Assembly: GCF_028289855.1 (NCBI RefSeq)
Contig: NZ_JAQGKZ010000008.1
Coordinates: 1 to 45,052 of the forward strand
Direction of reading: 5' to 3'
Source of the DNA: Sphingomonas bacterium
Lineage (GTDB): Bacteria > Pseudomonadota > Alphaproteobacteria > Sphingomonadales > Sphingomonadaceae
DNA length: 45,052 bases
The position numbers and the translations under genes were made by a program. Shown piece by piece: positions 7,835 through 17,845 of the stretch. The notes beneath the pieces are model-generated. The model saw only the letters and a list, made by a program, of their open reading frames with translations. It did no database searches and was not told where the DNA came from. The first letter of the stretch is position 1, and every line of letters starts with the position of its first letter.

Positions 7835-8602
7835 ATGACCCCGCGCATCCTCATCATCGCCGGCAGCGATTCGGGCGGCGGCGCGGGTATCCAGGCCGAT
7901 ATCAAGACCGTGACGATGCTCGGCGGCCACGCCATGACCGCGATCACCGCGATCACCGCGCAGAACACGTTGGGGGTCCAGGCGGTGATGCCGGTGCCGA
8001 CCGACATGGTGCTGGCGCAGATCGAATCGGTGCTCAGCGATATCGGCGTCGATGCGGTAAAGATCGGGATGATCGGATCGGCCGAAACGGCGAATGCGGT
8101 AGCGACTGTGCTCGAGGGGCTCGACGTGCCGATCGTGTTCGATCCCGTCATGGTCGCGACCAGCGGCGATGCGCTGGCCGACGCGGATACGATCGCCGCG
8201 TTCGAGCGGCTGATGCGGATCGCGTCGATGGTCACGCCGAACCTGCCCGAGCTGGCGGCGCTGGGCGGCGAGGACGCGGTGCTGGCGCATGGCGGGCATC
8301 TGGTCGCCAAGGGCGGGCATGCCGAGGGGCACTGGATCGTCGATCGGCTGCTGTCGCCGAACGGGGAAATTGCCCGGCTCGAAGGGAAAAGGTTCGATAC
8401 CGAAGATACGCACGGCACCGGCTGTACGCTGGCTAGTGCGCTGGCGTGCGGGCTGGGTAGCGGCAAGCCGATCAAGGAAGCGTTCGAGCAAGCGGTGCGT
8501 TTCGTCCGCATCGCGATTCTCGCGGCGCCCGGCCTGGGCGAAGGCAACGGCCCGATCGGGCATCATCTTGGCTACGTGCCGTTCGACGAGCTAGAGGGCT
8601 GA
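7835..8602 (+). CDS. thiD: Hydroxymethylpyrimidine/phosphomethylpyrimidine kinase
   Basis: Phosphorylates HMP and HMP-P in thiamine pyrophosphate synthesis. The 255-residue ribokinase-fold protein begins MTPRILIIAGSDSGGGAGIQAD, the substrate-binding signature, has the VFDPVMVATSG segment, and carries the anion-hole/catalytic motif DTHGTGCTLASAL near residue 190. It is followed two bases later by rnhB, so the two are probably cotranscribed. No TPP riboswitch is recognisable in the 114 bp upstream; that gap instead has a tandem GAACATTCG pair at 7809-7826. Confidence 0.95.
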   Translation: MTPRILIIAGSDSGGGAGIQADIKTVTMLGGHAMTAITAITAQNTLGVQAVMPVPTDMVLAQIESVLSDIGVDAVKIGMIGSAETANAVATVLEGLDVPIVFDPVMVATSGDALADADTIAAFERLMRIASMVTPNLPELAALGGEDAVLAHGGHLVAKGGHAEGHWIVDRLLSPNGEIARLEGKRFDTEDTHGTGCTLASALACGLGSGKPIKEAFEQAVRFVRIAILAAPGLGEGNGPIGHHLGYVPFDELEG

Positions 8603-8604
8603 TC

Positions 8605-9199
8605 ATGCCGTCGCTGCGCCACGAAAAGCTCTGTCTCGCCCCCGTCGCCGGGGTCGACGAGGCCGGACGCGGGCCGCTCGCCGGGCCGGTGGTCGCCGCC
8701 GCGGTGATCCTGCCGGCGCGCGGCATCCCGCGCGGGATCAACGATTCGAAACAACTCCCGTCTGCCGAGCGCGCGCGGCTGCATGACCGGCTCCAGGGCT
8801 GCGCGGCGGTCGGGATCGGTATCGTCGAGGCGCCGGAGATCGACGTTCTCAACATCTATTGGGCGACGATGAAGGCGATGACCTTGGCGGTCGAAGCGCT
8901 CGGTTGCGATCCCGGCCATGTGCTGGTCGACGGCAACCGGCTGCCGCGCTGGGGCTATGCCGCGACCGCGATCGTCAAGGGCGATACGATCAGCCTGTCG
9001 ATCGCCGCCGCCTCGATCGTCGCCAAGCACACCCGCGACACGATCATGATCGCGCACGCCGAATCGTATCCGCAGTACAATTGGCACGCGAACAAGGGAT
9101 ACGGCGCCCCCGATCACTTGCGCGCGTTGCGCGAACATGGGCCGTGTCCGCTGCATCGGCGCAGCTTCGCGCCGGTCGCGCAGACGGTTCTGCCGTTCT

Positions 9200-9201
<2 letters not shown>
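8605..9201 (+). CDS. rnhB: Ribonuclease HII
   Basis: Removes ribonucleotides from RNA-DNA hybrids. The 198-residue protein has the family hallmark GVDEAGRGPLAGP with the first two acidic residues, DSKQL, the third acidic residue in VLVDGN, KGDTISLSIAAASIVAK and a terminal Asp in HTRDTIM. It begins two bases after the thiD stop. The stop codon TGA is itself part of the first of four GANTC sites that lead up to ccrM. Confidence 0.95.
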
Positions 9202-10510
<1,309 letters not shown>

Positions 10511-10511
<1 letters not shown>

Positions 10512-11563
10512 TGCACCTTCGCCCGGTCCAGTTCGTCGATACGCCGGTCGATCGCGACGGCGAGGTCGCGCGGATCGCGGGCGGGATGCAATGGTTCGCC
10601 GCGTATGACGTGATCGAGGACGACAAGAGGCTTACGATTTCGGTCGCCGAATTCGACAAGACCTTGGGCGCGAACGACGAGCGCGCCGCCAAACTTCACG
10701 CGGCTATCACGGCGCCCCGCCCGGCGCTGGTGCTCGGCGAGCGCACGTTGCGCTTCGACCAGCCGCAAGTCGCGGGCATTCTCAACGTTACGCCGGACAG
10801 CTTTTCGGGAGGCGCGTCCGACGACCCCGTTGCTGCAGGCGTCGCGATGGCGGGCGAGGGCGCGGCGTTGATCGATGTTGGCGGCGAATCGACCCGGCCC
10901 GGCGCGCAGGCGGTGTGGGAAGGCGACGAGATCGAGCGGACCGACCCGGTCGTGCGCGGTCTCGCCAAGGCGGGAACGTTGGTGTCGATCGACACGCGCA
11001 AGGCGGCGGTGATGGAAGCGGCGCTGGCGGGCGGCGCGGCGATCGTCAACGACGTCTCGGCGCTGGTGTGGGACGACCGCGCGATGGAGGTGGTGGCGAA
11101 GGCCGGCTGTCCGGTGGTGCTGATGCACTCGCCCGATCCGGCCAAGGGACCGCATGGCGGTTCCGGATATTGGGACGTCCTGACCGAGGTGTTCGACTGG
11201 CTCGAGGATCGCGTCGCGGCGGTGGTCGCGGGCGGCGTGGCGCGCGACCGGATCATCGTCGATCCGGGCATCGGCTTCGGCAAGCGGCTGGCCGACAACC
11301 TCGCGCTGCTCAACGGTCTGGCGATGTTCCACGGCCTCGGCTGCCCGGTCATGCTCGGCGCCAGCCGCAAACGAATGATTGGCGCGCTGTCGAACGAAGC
11401 TCCCGCCGACCAGCGGCTCGGCGGGTCGCTGACGCTGGCATTGAAGGGCGCGGAAGCCGGTGTGCAAATGCTTCGCGTTCACGATGTCGCGGAGACGGTG
11501 CAGGCACTGAGAGTTTGGCGCGGCCTGCGCGATCAGGGGTTAGTCGCGAACCGACATCGGTGA
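10511..11563 (+). CDS. folP: Dihydropteroate synthase
   Basis: Condenses pterin pyrophosphate with p-aminobenzoate in folate synthesis. Core motifs are AGILNVTPDSFSGG, DVGGESTRPGA, SIDTRK, NDVSAL, VDPGIGFGK and LGASRKRMIG. The 350-residue product carries about 85 extra N-terminal residues before the TIM barrel (HLRPVQFVDTPVDRDGEV onward), which I believe is common in sphingomonads. The GTG start at 10511 shares its first base with the ccrM stop codon, indicating coupling and cotranscription with ccrM. Confidence 0.94.
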
Positions 11564-11617
11564 TATACCGTTTCGACTCCGTAACACTTGGCGTCGACTG
11601 CGATGAGGAAAATGAAG

Positions 11618-11839
11618 ATGTGGGAATGGATCAAGGAGCAATGGGACAGACTGACGAGTACGGACAATAAAGGCACCGCGAACGTCAACACCAATGATGC
11701 GGTGACAAAGTTGACCAAGGACCCCGCATTCGGTTCGATGCAAAATACCGTTTCGGGAACTCCGACCAGTTCGGCGTCAGGCACCAGCAAGCCATCGAGT
11801 AGCGATCCCGGCGAAGGGCACATCCATCACCACGATTAG
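11618..11839 (+). CDS. Small hypothetical protein with His-rich tail
   Basis: A 73-residue reading frame starting MWEWIKEQWDRLTSTDNKG, with GAGGAA seven bases before the ATG. It is hydrophilic and Ser/Thr/Asn-rich, ends in GEGHIHHHD, and has no signal peptide, membrane segment or family I recognise. Base composition is clearly lower in GC than its neighbours, and codons such as AAT, ACA and AGT are common, so it may be a recent acquisition or an orphan gene. The His-rich tail might bind metal, but that is speculation. In-frame upstream Met codons at 11603 and 11612 are alternatives. Confidence 0.5.
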   Translation: MWEWIKEQWDRLTSTDNKGTANVNTNDAVTKLTKDPAFGSMQNTVSGTPTSSASGTSKPSSSDPGEGHIHHHD

Positions 11840-11853
11840 TCCGGTCGGGTAAT

Positions 11854-13272
11854 CTACGCCGCGTTGTCGATCCCGAGCTCGCCGAGCTTGCGGTAAAGCG
11901 TCGACCGCCCGATCCCCAGCCGCCGCGCGACTTCGGTCATGCGGCCGCGATAATGGCCGATCGCGAGGCGAATGACGTCGGCCTCGATATCCTCGAGCGC
12001 GCGCATGTTACCGTCGGCCTTGAATAAAGTGACCCCGCCGCTGGTTGCCATCTGACCGACCGGCGTCGGCACGCGGCCGCTGCCGAGCGCGGCGATTTGC
12101 GGGAAGTCGGTGAGCGTCAGCGCGTCGCCGTCGCACAGAACGGCGGCGCGGAAGAGGGCGTTCTGCAACTGGCGGACATTGCCCGGCCAATCGTAGCGGC
12201 CGAGCAAGGCCAGCGCATCGTCGGTGATGCCCAGCGGGCGTAGGCCAGGCTGGTCGGCGATCCGCGCGAGCAAGTGGCGGGCGAGCGCCGGAATGTCGCC
12301 GGTGCGCTCGCGAAGCGGCGGGATCGTCACCTGGACGACGTTGAGCCGGTAATAGAGATCCTCGCGGAACCGCCCCGCCTCGACTTCCTCGATCAGGCGC
12401 TTGTTGGTCGCCGCGATCACGCGGACATCGACCTCGCGCATGTGCCGCGCGCCGACCGGATGGATTTCGCCCGATTGCAGCACGCGGAGCAATTTGACCT
12501 GCGCGTCGAGCGGCATCTCGCCGATTTCGTCGAGGAAGATCGTGCCGCCATCGGCGTCCTGGAAGCGGCCGATCTTGCGCTCGAATGCGCCGGTGAACGC
12601 GCCCTTTTCGTGCCCGAACAATTCGCTTTCGACCAGATTGGCGGGAATCGCGCCGCAATTGATCACGGCCATCGGCTTCTTGCCGCGTGGGGACGCTGCG
12701 TGGATCGCTTCGGCCATCACTTCCTTGCCGACCCCGCTCTCGCCTTCGATCAGTACGGGGACGCGGGCGCGGGCGGCTTTGGCGGCGATGGCGAGCGCGG
12801 CGCGGAAATCGGGCGACGCACCGACGATCTCGTCGAACCCGAGCAAGGCCGGAATCTTTTCGGTCAGCGGGCGGAGTTCGCCGGCATCGGTCCCCGCCGC
12901 GACCGAATCGAGCGCGGCGAGCAGGCGGTCGGCGGCGAACGGCTTGACCAGAAAATCGGTCGCCCCCGCGCGCATCGCGGCGACGGCCTCTGCGACCGAT
13001 CCGTTGGCGGTGAGCATCAGGATCGGCAGTTGCGGGCGGCGCAGGCGAAGCTCGGTGATCAGCGCCTGCGCGTTATCCTCCGGCCCCCAGCTGTCGAGCA
13101 GGATCGCGTCGAGTTGCATGCCGTCCTGCGTGCCGAGCATCGCGATCGCGGTTTCGCCGTCCGCGGCGAACACCGAACGCCAATCGCGCCGCGCGGCGAT
13201 CGCCGAAACAAGGCGGCGCTGCGCGGGTTCGTCGTCGATCAACATCAGGAGGCGCTGGCCGTTGCGCGTCAT
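11854..13272 (-). CDS. NtrC-family sigma-54-dependent response regulator
   Basis: A 472-residue enhancer-binding protein. A receiver domain covers residues 1-120, with acidic Asp13/Asp14, probable phospho-acceptor Asp60 (AILLD), Thr88 and Lys110 (VKPF). The AAA+ domain has Walker A GESGVGKE (177-184), the sigma-54 contact loop GAFTGA (224-229) and Walker B TIFLDE (244-249). A Fis-type helix-turn-helix (EVARRLGIGRSTLYRKL) closes the protein. The sequence after Asp60, SWGPEDN, lacks the usual MPxxDG turn. No sensor kinase gene adjoins it, so it is an orphan here and its regulon is unknown. Confidence 0.92.
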   Translation of the reverse strand: MTRNGQRLLMLIDDEPAQRRLVSAIAARRDWRSVFAADGETAIAMLGTQDGMQLDAILLDSWGPEDNAQALITELRLRRPQLPILMLTANGSVAEAVAAMRAGATDFLVKPFAADRLLAALDSVAAGTDAGELRPLTEKIPALLGFDEIVGASPDFRAALAIAAKAARARVPVLIEGESGVGKEVMAEAIHAASPRGKKPMAVINCGAIPANLVESELFGHEKGAFTGAFERKIGRFQDADGGTIFLDEIGEMPLDAQVKLLRVLQSGEIHPVGARHMREVDVRVIAATNKRLIEEVEAGRFREDLYYRLNVVQVTIPPLRERTGDIPALARHLLARIADQPGLRPLGITDDALALLGRYDWPGNVRQLQNALFRAAVLCDGDALTLTDFPQIAALGSGRVPTPVGQMATSGGVTLFKADGNMRALEDIEADVIRLAIGHYRGRMTEVARRLGIGRSTLYRKLGELGIDNAA

Positions 13273-13411
13273 CCCCGCCCTCTTGTTCGCGTGTAGTCAG
13301 GCGGTACCTTTAGCGGCTCCAGGTAAAGGCCGGATTAAGTGCGCCGCGCGGGCTTGAGGGCAGGCGCGGCGGCGGTTAAGACCGTCAGGCAACACGGGAG
13401 AGAATTGCACC

Positions 13412-13549
13412 ATGGCCGGCGATACCGACATGAAACCGCACGAGCAGACGTACAGCTCGGTCATCGCGCTGTTCAAATGGGGCGCGGTCGGGTGCCTGAT
13501 CATCGCGGCGATCGTGATCTGGCTGATCTCCTCCGGCGGCGCCAAGTAA
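13412..13549 (+). CDS. aa3-type cytochrome c oxidase subunit IV
   Basis: A 45-residue gene, MAGDTDMKPHEQTYSSV..., with one C-terminal transmembrane helix (AVGCLIIAAIVIWLI) and a short SSGGAK tail. The polar N-terminus with a HEQTY-type segment followed by a single helix is the pattern of the alphaproteobacterial aa3-type oxidase small subunit IV. It lies 10 bp upstream of the first pnt gene, an arrangement I recall as common in this class. CACGGGAGAG precedes the ATG. The other oxidase subunits are not in the window. Confidence 0.8.
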   Translation: MAGDTDMKPHEQTYSSVIALFKWGAVGCLIIAAIVIWLISSGGAK

Positions 13550-13559
13550 ACCGCCCCGC

Positions 13560-14684
13560 GTGAAGATCGCCGTCCTCAAGGAAACCGCCGAGGGCGAACG
13601 CCGCGTCGCCGCCACGCCGGAGACCGTCAAGAAATTCATCGCGCTGGGCGCCGAGGTCGCGGTCGAGACCGGGGCGGGCGGCACCGCGAGCATCGCCGAT
13701 GCCGATTATGCGGGGGCGGGTGCCAGCGTCGGCGCGCGCGCCGCAACGCTGAAGGGCGCGGATATCGTGCTCGGGATTCAGGGGCCGGACGCGGCAAGCT
13801 TGAAGGGAGTCAACTCCGGGGCTTGGATTGTTGCCGGGATGAATCCGTTCGGTGAGCGGGCTCGCGTCGATGCTTATGCCGCAGCCGGTTACGAAGCGCT
13901 GGCGATGGAATTCATGCCGCGCATCACCCGCGCGCAGTCGATGGACATCCTGTCGAGTCAGGCCAATCTGGCGGGCTACAAGGCGGTGCTCGACGCGGCG
14001 GCCGAATATGGCCGCGCTTTCCCGATGATGATGACCGCCGCCGGCACGATCAGCGCGGCCAAAGCGTTCGTGATGGGGGTTGGCGTCGCCGGCCTCCAGG
14101 CGATCGCCACCGCGCGGCGGCTGGGCGCGCAAGTCTCGGCAACCGACGTGCGGAGCGCGACCAAGGAACAGATTCTTTCGCTCGGCGCGAAACCGATCTT
14201 CGTCGAGAACGTCGCCGGGATCGAGGGCGAGGGATCGGGCGGCTACGCCACCGAAATGAGCGAAGAATATCAGAAAGCGCAGGCCGAACTGGTATCGGCG
14301 CACATCGCCAAGCAGGATATCGTCATTACCACCGCACTGATCCCGGGGCGTCCCGCGCCGCGGCTGATCAGCGACGCGCAGATCGCGACGATGAAGCCGG
14401 GCAGCGTGATCGTCGATCTCGCGGTCGAATCCGGCGGCAATGTCGAAGGCGCGGTCGCGGGCCAGGTGGTCGAGCGGCACGGAGTAAAGATCGTCGGCCA
14501 TCGCAACGTCGCCAGCCGGCTAGCCGCCGACGCTTCGGCGCTGTTCGCGCGCAACCTCTACAACTTTCTCTCGACCTTCTGGGACAAGGAAGCGGGCAGG
14601 CCCGTGCTCGACGAGGAAATCGGCGACGCGGTGCGGCTGACGCAGGGCGGCAGGGTCGTGAACGCGAGACTGCTCGGCGCATGA
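13560..14684 (+). CDS. pntA: Proton-translocating NAD(P) transhydrogenase subunit alpha, NAD-binding part
   Basis: Domain I of the Re/Si-specific transhydrogenase, which transfers hydride between NADH and NADP+ coupled to proton movement. The 374-residue soluble polypeptide begins at a GTG (VKIAVLKETAEGERRVAATPE). Landmarks are EFMPRITRAQSMDILSSQA, the Rossmann segment VMGVGVAGLQAIATARRLGA, TALIPGRPAPRLI and DLAVESGGN. As in Rhodospirillum, alpha is split: the membrane part is the separate gene at 14814. The 129-bp gap between the two is longer than usual and contains only a weak stem with a T-run. Confidence 0.94.
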   Translation: MKIAVLKETAEGERRVAATPETVKKFIALGAEVAVETGAGGTASIADADYAGAGASVGARAATLKGADIVLGIQGPDAASLKGVNSGAWIVAGMNPFGERARVDAYAAAGYEALAMEFMPRITRAQSMDILSSQANLAGYKAVLDAAAEYGRAFPMMMTAAGTISAAKAFVMGVGVAGLQAIATARRLGAQVSATDVRSATKEQILSLGAKPIFVENVAGIEGEGSGGYATEMSEEYQKAQAELVSAHIAKQDIVITTALIPGRPAPRLISDAQIATMKPGSVIVDLAVESGGNVEGAVAGQVVERHGVKIVGHRNVASRLAADASALFARNLYNFLSTFWDKEAGRPVLDEEIGDAVRLTQGGRVVNARLLGA

Positions 14685-14813
14685 TCGCGCTGTCCTACAC
14701 GGTCGAGAATCGGTATGATCGGGACATGACGAGAAGGACGGAACTTTCCTTTTTTTAATGCCGCCTGTGCGCGATGTTCGTGAAGTTGCGCGGGGCGGAA
14801 ACGAGGGGCGCGA

Positions 14814-15107
14814 ATGGACTTTATCGGCATCCTATCGATCTTCGTGATGGCCTGTTTCGTCGGCTATTACGTCGTGTGGTCGGTCACGCCCGCGCTGCAC
14901 ACGCCGTTGATGGCGGTAACCAATGCGATTTCGTCGGTGATCATCGTCGGCGCGCTGATCGCCAGCGCAGCGATCGGGATCGGGGGGGCGGGCGCGACGT
15001 CGAAATGGCTCGGGCTGCTCGCGGTGGTGTTGGCCAGCGTCAACATCTTCGGCGGGTTCGCGGTGACCGCGCGGATGCTGGCGATGTATAAAAAGAAGGT
15101 GCGCTGA
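14814..15107 (+). CDS. pntAB: NAD(P) transhydrogenase subunit alpha, membrane part
   Basis: A 97-residue membrane protein (MDFIGILSIFVMACFVGYYVVWSV...) with three to four hydrophobic helices, including TPLMAVTNAISSVIIVGAL, which matches the family-conserved 'H-T-P-L-M-x-V-T-N-A-I-S' region. It forms part of the proton channel with the PntB membrane domain. It ends KKKVR, and pntB starts two bases later. The gene split into NAD-binding and membrane parts is normal for alphaproteobacteria. Confidence 0.92.
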   Translation: MDFIGILSIFVMACFVGYYVVWSVTPALHTPLMAVTNAISSVIIVGALIASAAIGIGGAGATSKWLGLLAVVLASVNIFGGFAVTARMLAMYKKKVR

Positions 15108-15109
15108 GC

Positions 15110-16585
15110 ATGGAGGGGCTTCCCCAGAATCCGTGGGCGGCGCTGGCCTATCTGGTCGCCGGGGTGTGCTTCATCCTGGCGCTGCGCGGGCTGTCGAGCC
15201 CGACGTCGAGCCAGCGCGGCAACCGGTTTGGCATGATCGGCATGACGATCGCGGTGGTGACGACATTGATCACGCATGTGCCATCTACTTTATCCGCCTG
15301 CACGTATCCGGGGTTTGGTGTCATCTGTGCGGGCGGCAGAGATGTAGACTGGTCGACGGTGGGGTTGATCCTCGCAGCGATCGGTATCGGAGCGGCCATT
15401 GGCGTGGTTACTGCACGGCGGATCGCGATGACCGCGATGCCGCAGCTAGTAGCGGCGTTTCATTCACTGGTCGGCTTGGCGGCGGTGCTTGTCGCAGGAG
15501 CGGCATTCCTCAATCCCGGCGCGTTCGGCATCGCCGAAGCGGGGCAAATCTTCACCCAGAGCCGGATCGAAATGGGCCTCGGCGTCGCGATCGGTGCGAT
15601 CACCTTCTCCGGCTCGGTGATCGCCTTCCTCAAGCTCAACGGCAATATGGGCGGTAAGCCGATCATGCTGCCGGGTCGCCACGTCATCAATCTTGCGGTG
15701 CTCGCCGGCATCCTCGGACTGATCGCGTACTTCACGCAGGATCAGTCACCGTGGGTGTTCTGGACGATCACGGGCCTCAGCTTCGCGATCGGCTTCCTGC
15801 TGATCATCCCGATCGGCGGCGCGGACATGCCGGTCGTGGTGTCGATGCTCAATTCCTATTCGGGCTGGGCGGCGGCGGCGATGGGGTTCACGCTCCACAA
15901 TACCGCGATGATCATCACCGGCGCGCTGGTGGGCAGTTCGGGCGCGATCCTCAGCTACATCATGTGCCGCGCGATGAACCGCAGCTTCATCAGCGTGATC
16001 GCCGGCGGGTTCGGCGGCGACAGCGGCGGCGGGACTGCCGCGGCGGCAACCGACCGCCCTTGGAAGCGCGGATCGGCCGAGGACGCGGCGTTCCTTATGT
16101 CGCAGGCCGAACAGGTCATCATCGTCCCCGGCTACGGCATGGCGGTGGCGCAGGCGCAGCATGTGCTGCGCGAGATGGGCGACAAATTAAAGGAAGAAGG
16201 CGTGCGCGTGAAATACGCTATCCACCCCGTCGCCGGGCGCATGCCGGGGCATATGAACGTGCTGCTGGCCGAGGCCAACGTCCCGTACGACGAGGTGTTC
16301 GAGCTCGAGGATATCAACTCCGAGTTCGCCCAGACCGACGTCGCGTTCATCATCGGCGCCAACGACGTGGTTAACCCGGCCGCCAAGACCGACAAGTCAT
16401 CGCCGATCTACGGCATGCCGGTGTTCGACGTGAACAAGGCCAAGACCGTATTGTTCATCAAGCGCAGCATGGGTGGCGTCGGCTATGCCGGCGTCGACAA
16501 CGACGTCTTCTATCAGGACAATACGATGATGCTGCTGTCCGACGCGAAGAAGATGGTCGAGGAGATCGTGAAGGCGCTTGGCTGA
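15110..16585 (+). CDS. pntB: NAD(P) transhydrogenase subunit beta
   Basis: A 491-residue membrane protein with an NADP-binding C-terminal domain. The membrane region includes AMTAMPQLVAAFHSLVGLAAVLV and GADMPVVVSMLNSYSGWAAAAMGF. The C-terminal domain III has VPGYGMAVAQAQ, HPVAGRMPGHMNVLLAEA, IGANDVVNPAA and KRSMGGVGYAGVDN, all characteristic of NADP binding. Residues about 56-83 (nt 15275-15358) form a loop with two cysteines that is about 20 residues longer than in E. coli PntB. It uses codons (TTA, AGA, GTA, TCT, ACT) rare in the rest of the gene. Confidence 0.95.
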   Translation: MEGLPQNPWAALAYLVAGVCFILALRGLSSPTSSQRGNRFGMIGMTIAVVTTLITHVPSTLSACTYPGFGVICAGGRDVDWSTVGLILAAIGIGAAIGVVTARRIAMTAMPQLVAAFHSLVGLAAVLVAGAAFLNPGAFGIAEAGQIFTQSRIEMGLGVAIGAITFSGSVIAFLKLNGNMGGKPIMLPGRHVINLAVLAGILGLIAYFTQDQSPWVFWTITGLSFAIGFLLIIPIGGADMPVVVSMLNSYSGWAAAAMGFTLHNTAMIITGALVGSSGAILSYIMCRAMNRSFISVIAGGFGGDSGGGTAAAATDRPWKRGSAEDAAFLMSQAEQVIIVPGYGMAVAQAQHVLREMGDKLKEEGVRVKYAIHPVAGRMPGHMNVLLAEANVPYDEVFELEDINSEFAQTDVAFIIGANDVVNPAAKTDKSSPIYGMPVFDVNKAKTVLFIKRSMGGVGYAGVDNDVFYQDNTMMLLSDAKKMVEEIVKALG

Positions 16586-16642
16586 ACGCGGAACGCGGCG
16601 GAGAGTCGGGATGGGTAGCGTCGTTACGTTCGTCCGAAATAC

Positions 16643-16721
16643 CTCCATAATGGAGCAAACCGGCAATGCCGCCGTTTTGGACCGACTAACGCTGAGCCAA
16701 ATACGTAAATTGCGTACTTTG
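16643..16721 (+). promoter_or_regulatory. Candidate operators upstream of the MarR-type regulator
   Basis: Two dyads lie in the pntB-MarR gap. CTCCAT-A-ATGGAG at 16643-16655 is a perfect 6-bp inverted repeat around one base. CAAATACG (16698-16705) and CGTACTTTG (16713-16721) form an imperfect inverted repeat. Such sites before a winged-helix regulator gene suggest autoregulation; no experimental link is known to me. Confidence 0.4.
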
Positions 16722-16765
16722 CGACAATCCTGCCGGGGGGCGGCGGGTTTTCGCGAGGCGCGACG

Positions 16766-17701
16766 ATGCTGCGGGCGGCCGGTTACGGCAAAGGCGATGG
16801 CGCGTTGGCACTGATCGTCGCGGACTCGGTGCCCGCTGCGGCCGAGGCGGAGCGCGCGATTGTGCTCGCCGGGGCCGAATTTCGCGGACGGTCCGATTGG
16901 CAGGGCGCGATCGCGGGCCGATTCGATCACGCCGGCCCGATCGAACTGGTCGCTGCCGAAGTGCAGAATGTGGCGTCCGACGTGTTGGTCGCCGCCTTGC
17001 CGCGGATCGCCTCGTTGCGCGATGATCTCGGCGCTCGCATCGTCGTTGCGCTCGATGTCGATCAGATCGACCTGGTCACGGCCGCGCTGTTCGGGGATCG
17101 CGTGGAGCTGTTATGTGCGCCCACGGTCGCGGATCGTACCGCGGCGTTCGCCATCGGCCTCGCCGGATCGTCGCAAGATAGATTGCACGACAAAAAAGGA
17201 GACGGCGAGTCGGCGCAATTACGCCAGCTCAACGAGGAGGTGGCGCGGATTTCTCGCGTGCTGGCGCGGCTGGCGAACGAGGAGAAGCGCCCCGGCGGCG
17301 TTGCCGATCGCCAAATCGCCTATGCCGCGCCGCCCACTGCGCCTGGGTCGTCGTCCTGGACCTCATCGGAAATCCGAAAAGTGATTCGCGCGCGCCGGAT
17401 GCGCGATCAGTTCTTCGCCGATGGCCTGTTCGAGGATCCGGCATGGGATATGTTGCTCGATCTCTATGCAGCTGACCTGGAGGGCGCGCAGGTATCGGTG
17501 TCGAGCCTGTGCATCGCCGCGGCGGTGGCGCCGACCACCGCGCTGCGCTGGATTGCGCGGATGACCGAGGCTGAACTGTTCGTGCGTCAGCCCGACCCAT
17601 TCGACCGCCGTCGCGCATTTCTAGCGCTTAGTGAGCAGGCCCGGCTAAAGATGGATCGCTATTTCGCGGCGCTACGGCAAAGCGGGCTCGACGCACTCTG
17701 A
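16766..17701 (+). CDS. MarR-family winged-helix transcriptional regulator with N-terminal extension
   Basis: A 311-residue protein. The C-terminal third (from about residue 205) is a winged helix: RRMRDQFFADGLFEDPAWDMLLDLYAADLE, SVSSLCIAAAVAPTTALRWIARMTEAELFVRQPDPFDRRRAFLALSEQA, which matches MarR-type regulators of sphingomonads. The first 150 residues resemble no domain I know but have a receiver-like alternation (ALALIVADSVPAAAEAERAI, ARIVVALDVDQIDLV). A short coiled-coil-like stretch (QLRQLNEEVARISRVLARL) lies between them. ATG 16766 follows GAGGCGACG. The target genes are unknown. Confidence 0.8.
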   Translation: MLRAAGYGKGDGALALIVADSVPAAAEAERAIVLAGAEFRGRSDWQGAIAGRFDHAGPIELVAAEVQNVASDVLVAALPRIASLRDDLGARIVVALDVDQIDLVTAALFGDRVELLCAPTVADRTAAFAIGLAGSSQDRLHDKKGDGESAQLRQLNEEVARISRVLARLANEEKRPGGVADRQIAYAAPPTAPGSSSWTSSEIRKVIRARRMRDQFFADGLFEDPAWDMLLDLYAADLEGAQVSVSSLCIAAAVAPTTALRWIARMTEAELFVRQPDPFDRRRAFLALSEQARLKMDRYFAALRQSGLDAL

Positions 17702-17745
17702 TCCGGCTTGCGCCGGCGCGCATCTCGCGGCACAGGCGCTGGTGA

Positions 17746-17821
17746 GGGCGATTAGCTCAGTTGGTAGAGCGTCTCGTTTACACCGAGAATGTCGGCGGTT
17801 CGAGCCCGTCATCGCCCACCA
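17746..17821 (+). tRNA. tRNA-Val (UAC anticodon)
   Basis: A 76-nt cloverleaf. The acceptor stem is GGGCGAT (17746-17752) with ATCGCCC (17811-17817), followed by discriminator A and an encoded CCA. The D-loop is AGCTCAGTTGGTAGAGC. The anticodon stem TCTCG/CGAGA has loop TTTACAC with anticodon TAC at 17779-17781, and the T-arm carries GGTTCGAGC. It is an intact valine tRNA. Confidence 0.97.
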
Positions 17822-17845
17822 GACCCGGCGCGGAGGAGCGGCTTC

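Noticed and set aside
6758..8566. Long minus-strand open frame opposite pheA and thiD
   Set aside because: Low-complexity Arg/His/Asp-rich translation running across two well-supported plus-strand genes.
14734..14757. AAGGA/TCCTT stem with T-run between pntA and the membrane alpha gene
   Set aside because: The stem is only five pairs with an eight-base loop; too weak to call a terminator or attenuator.
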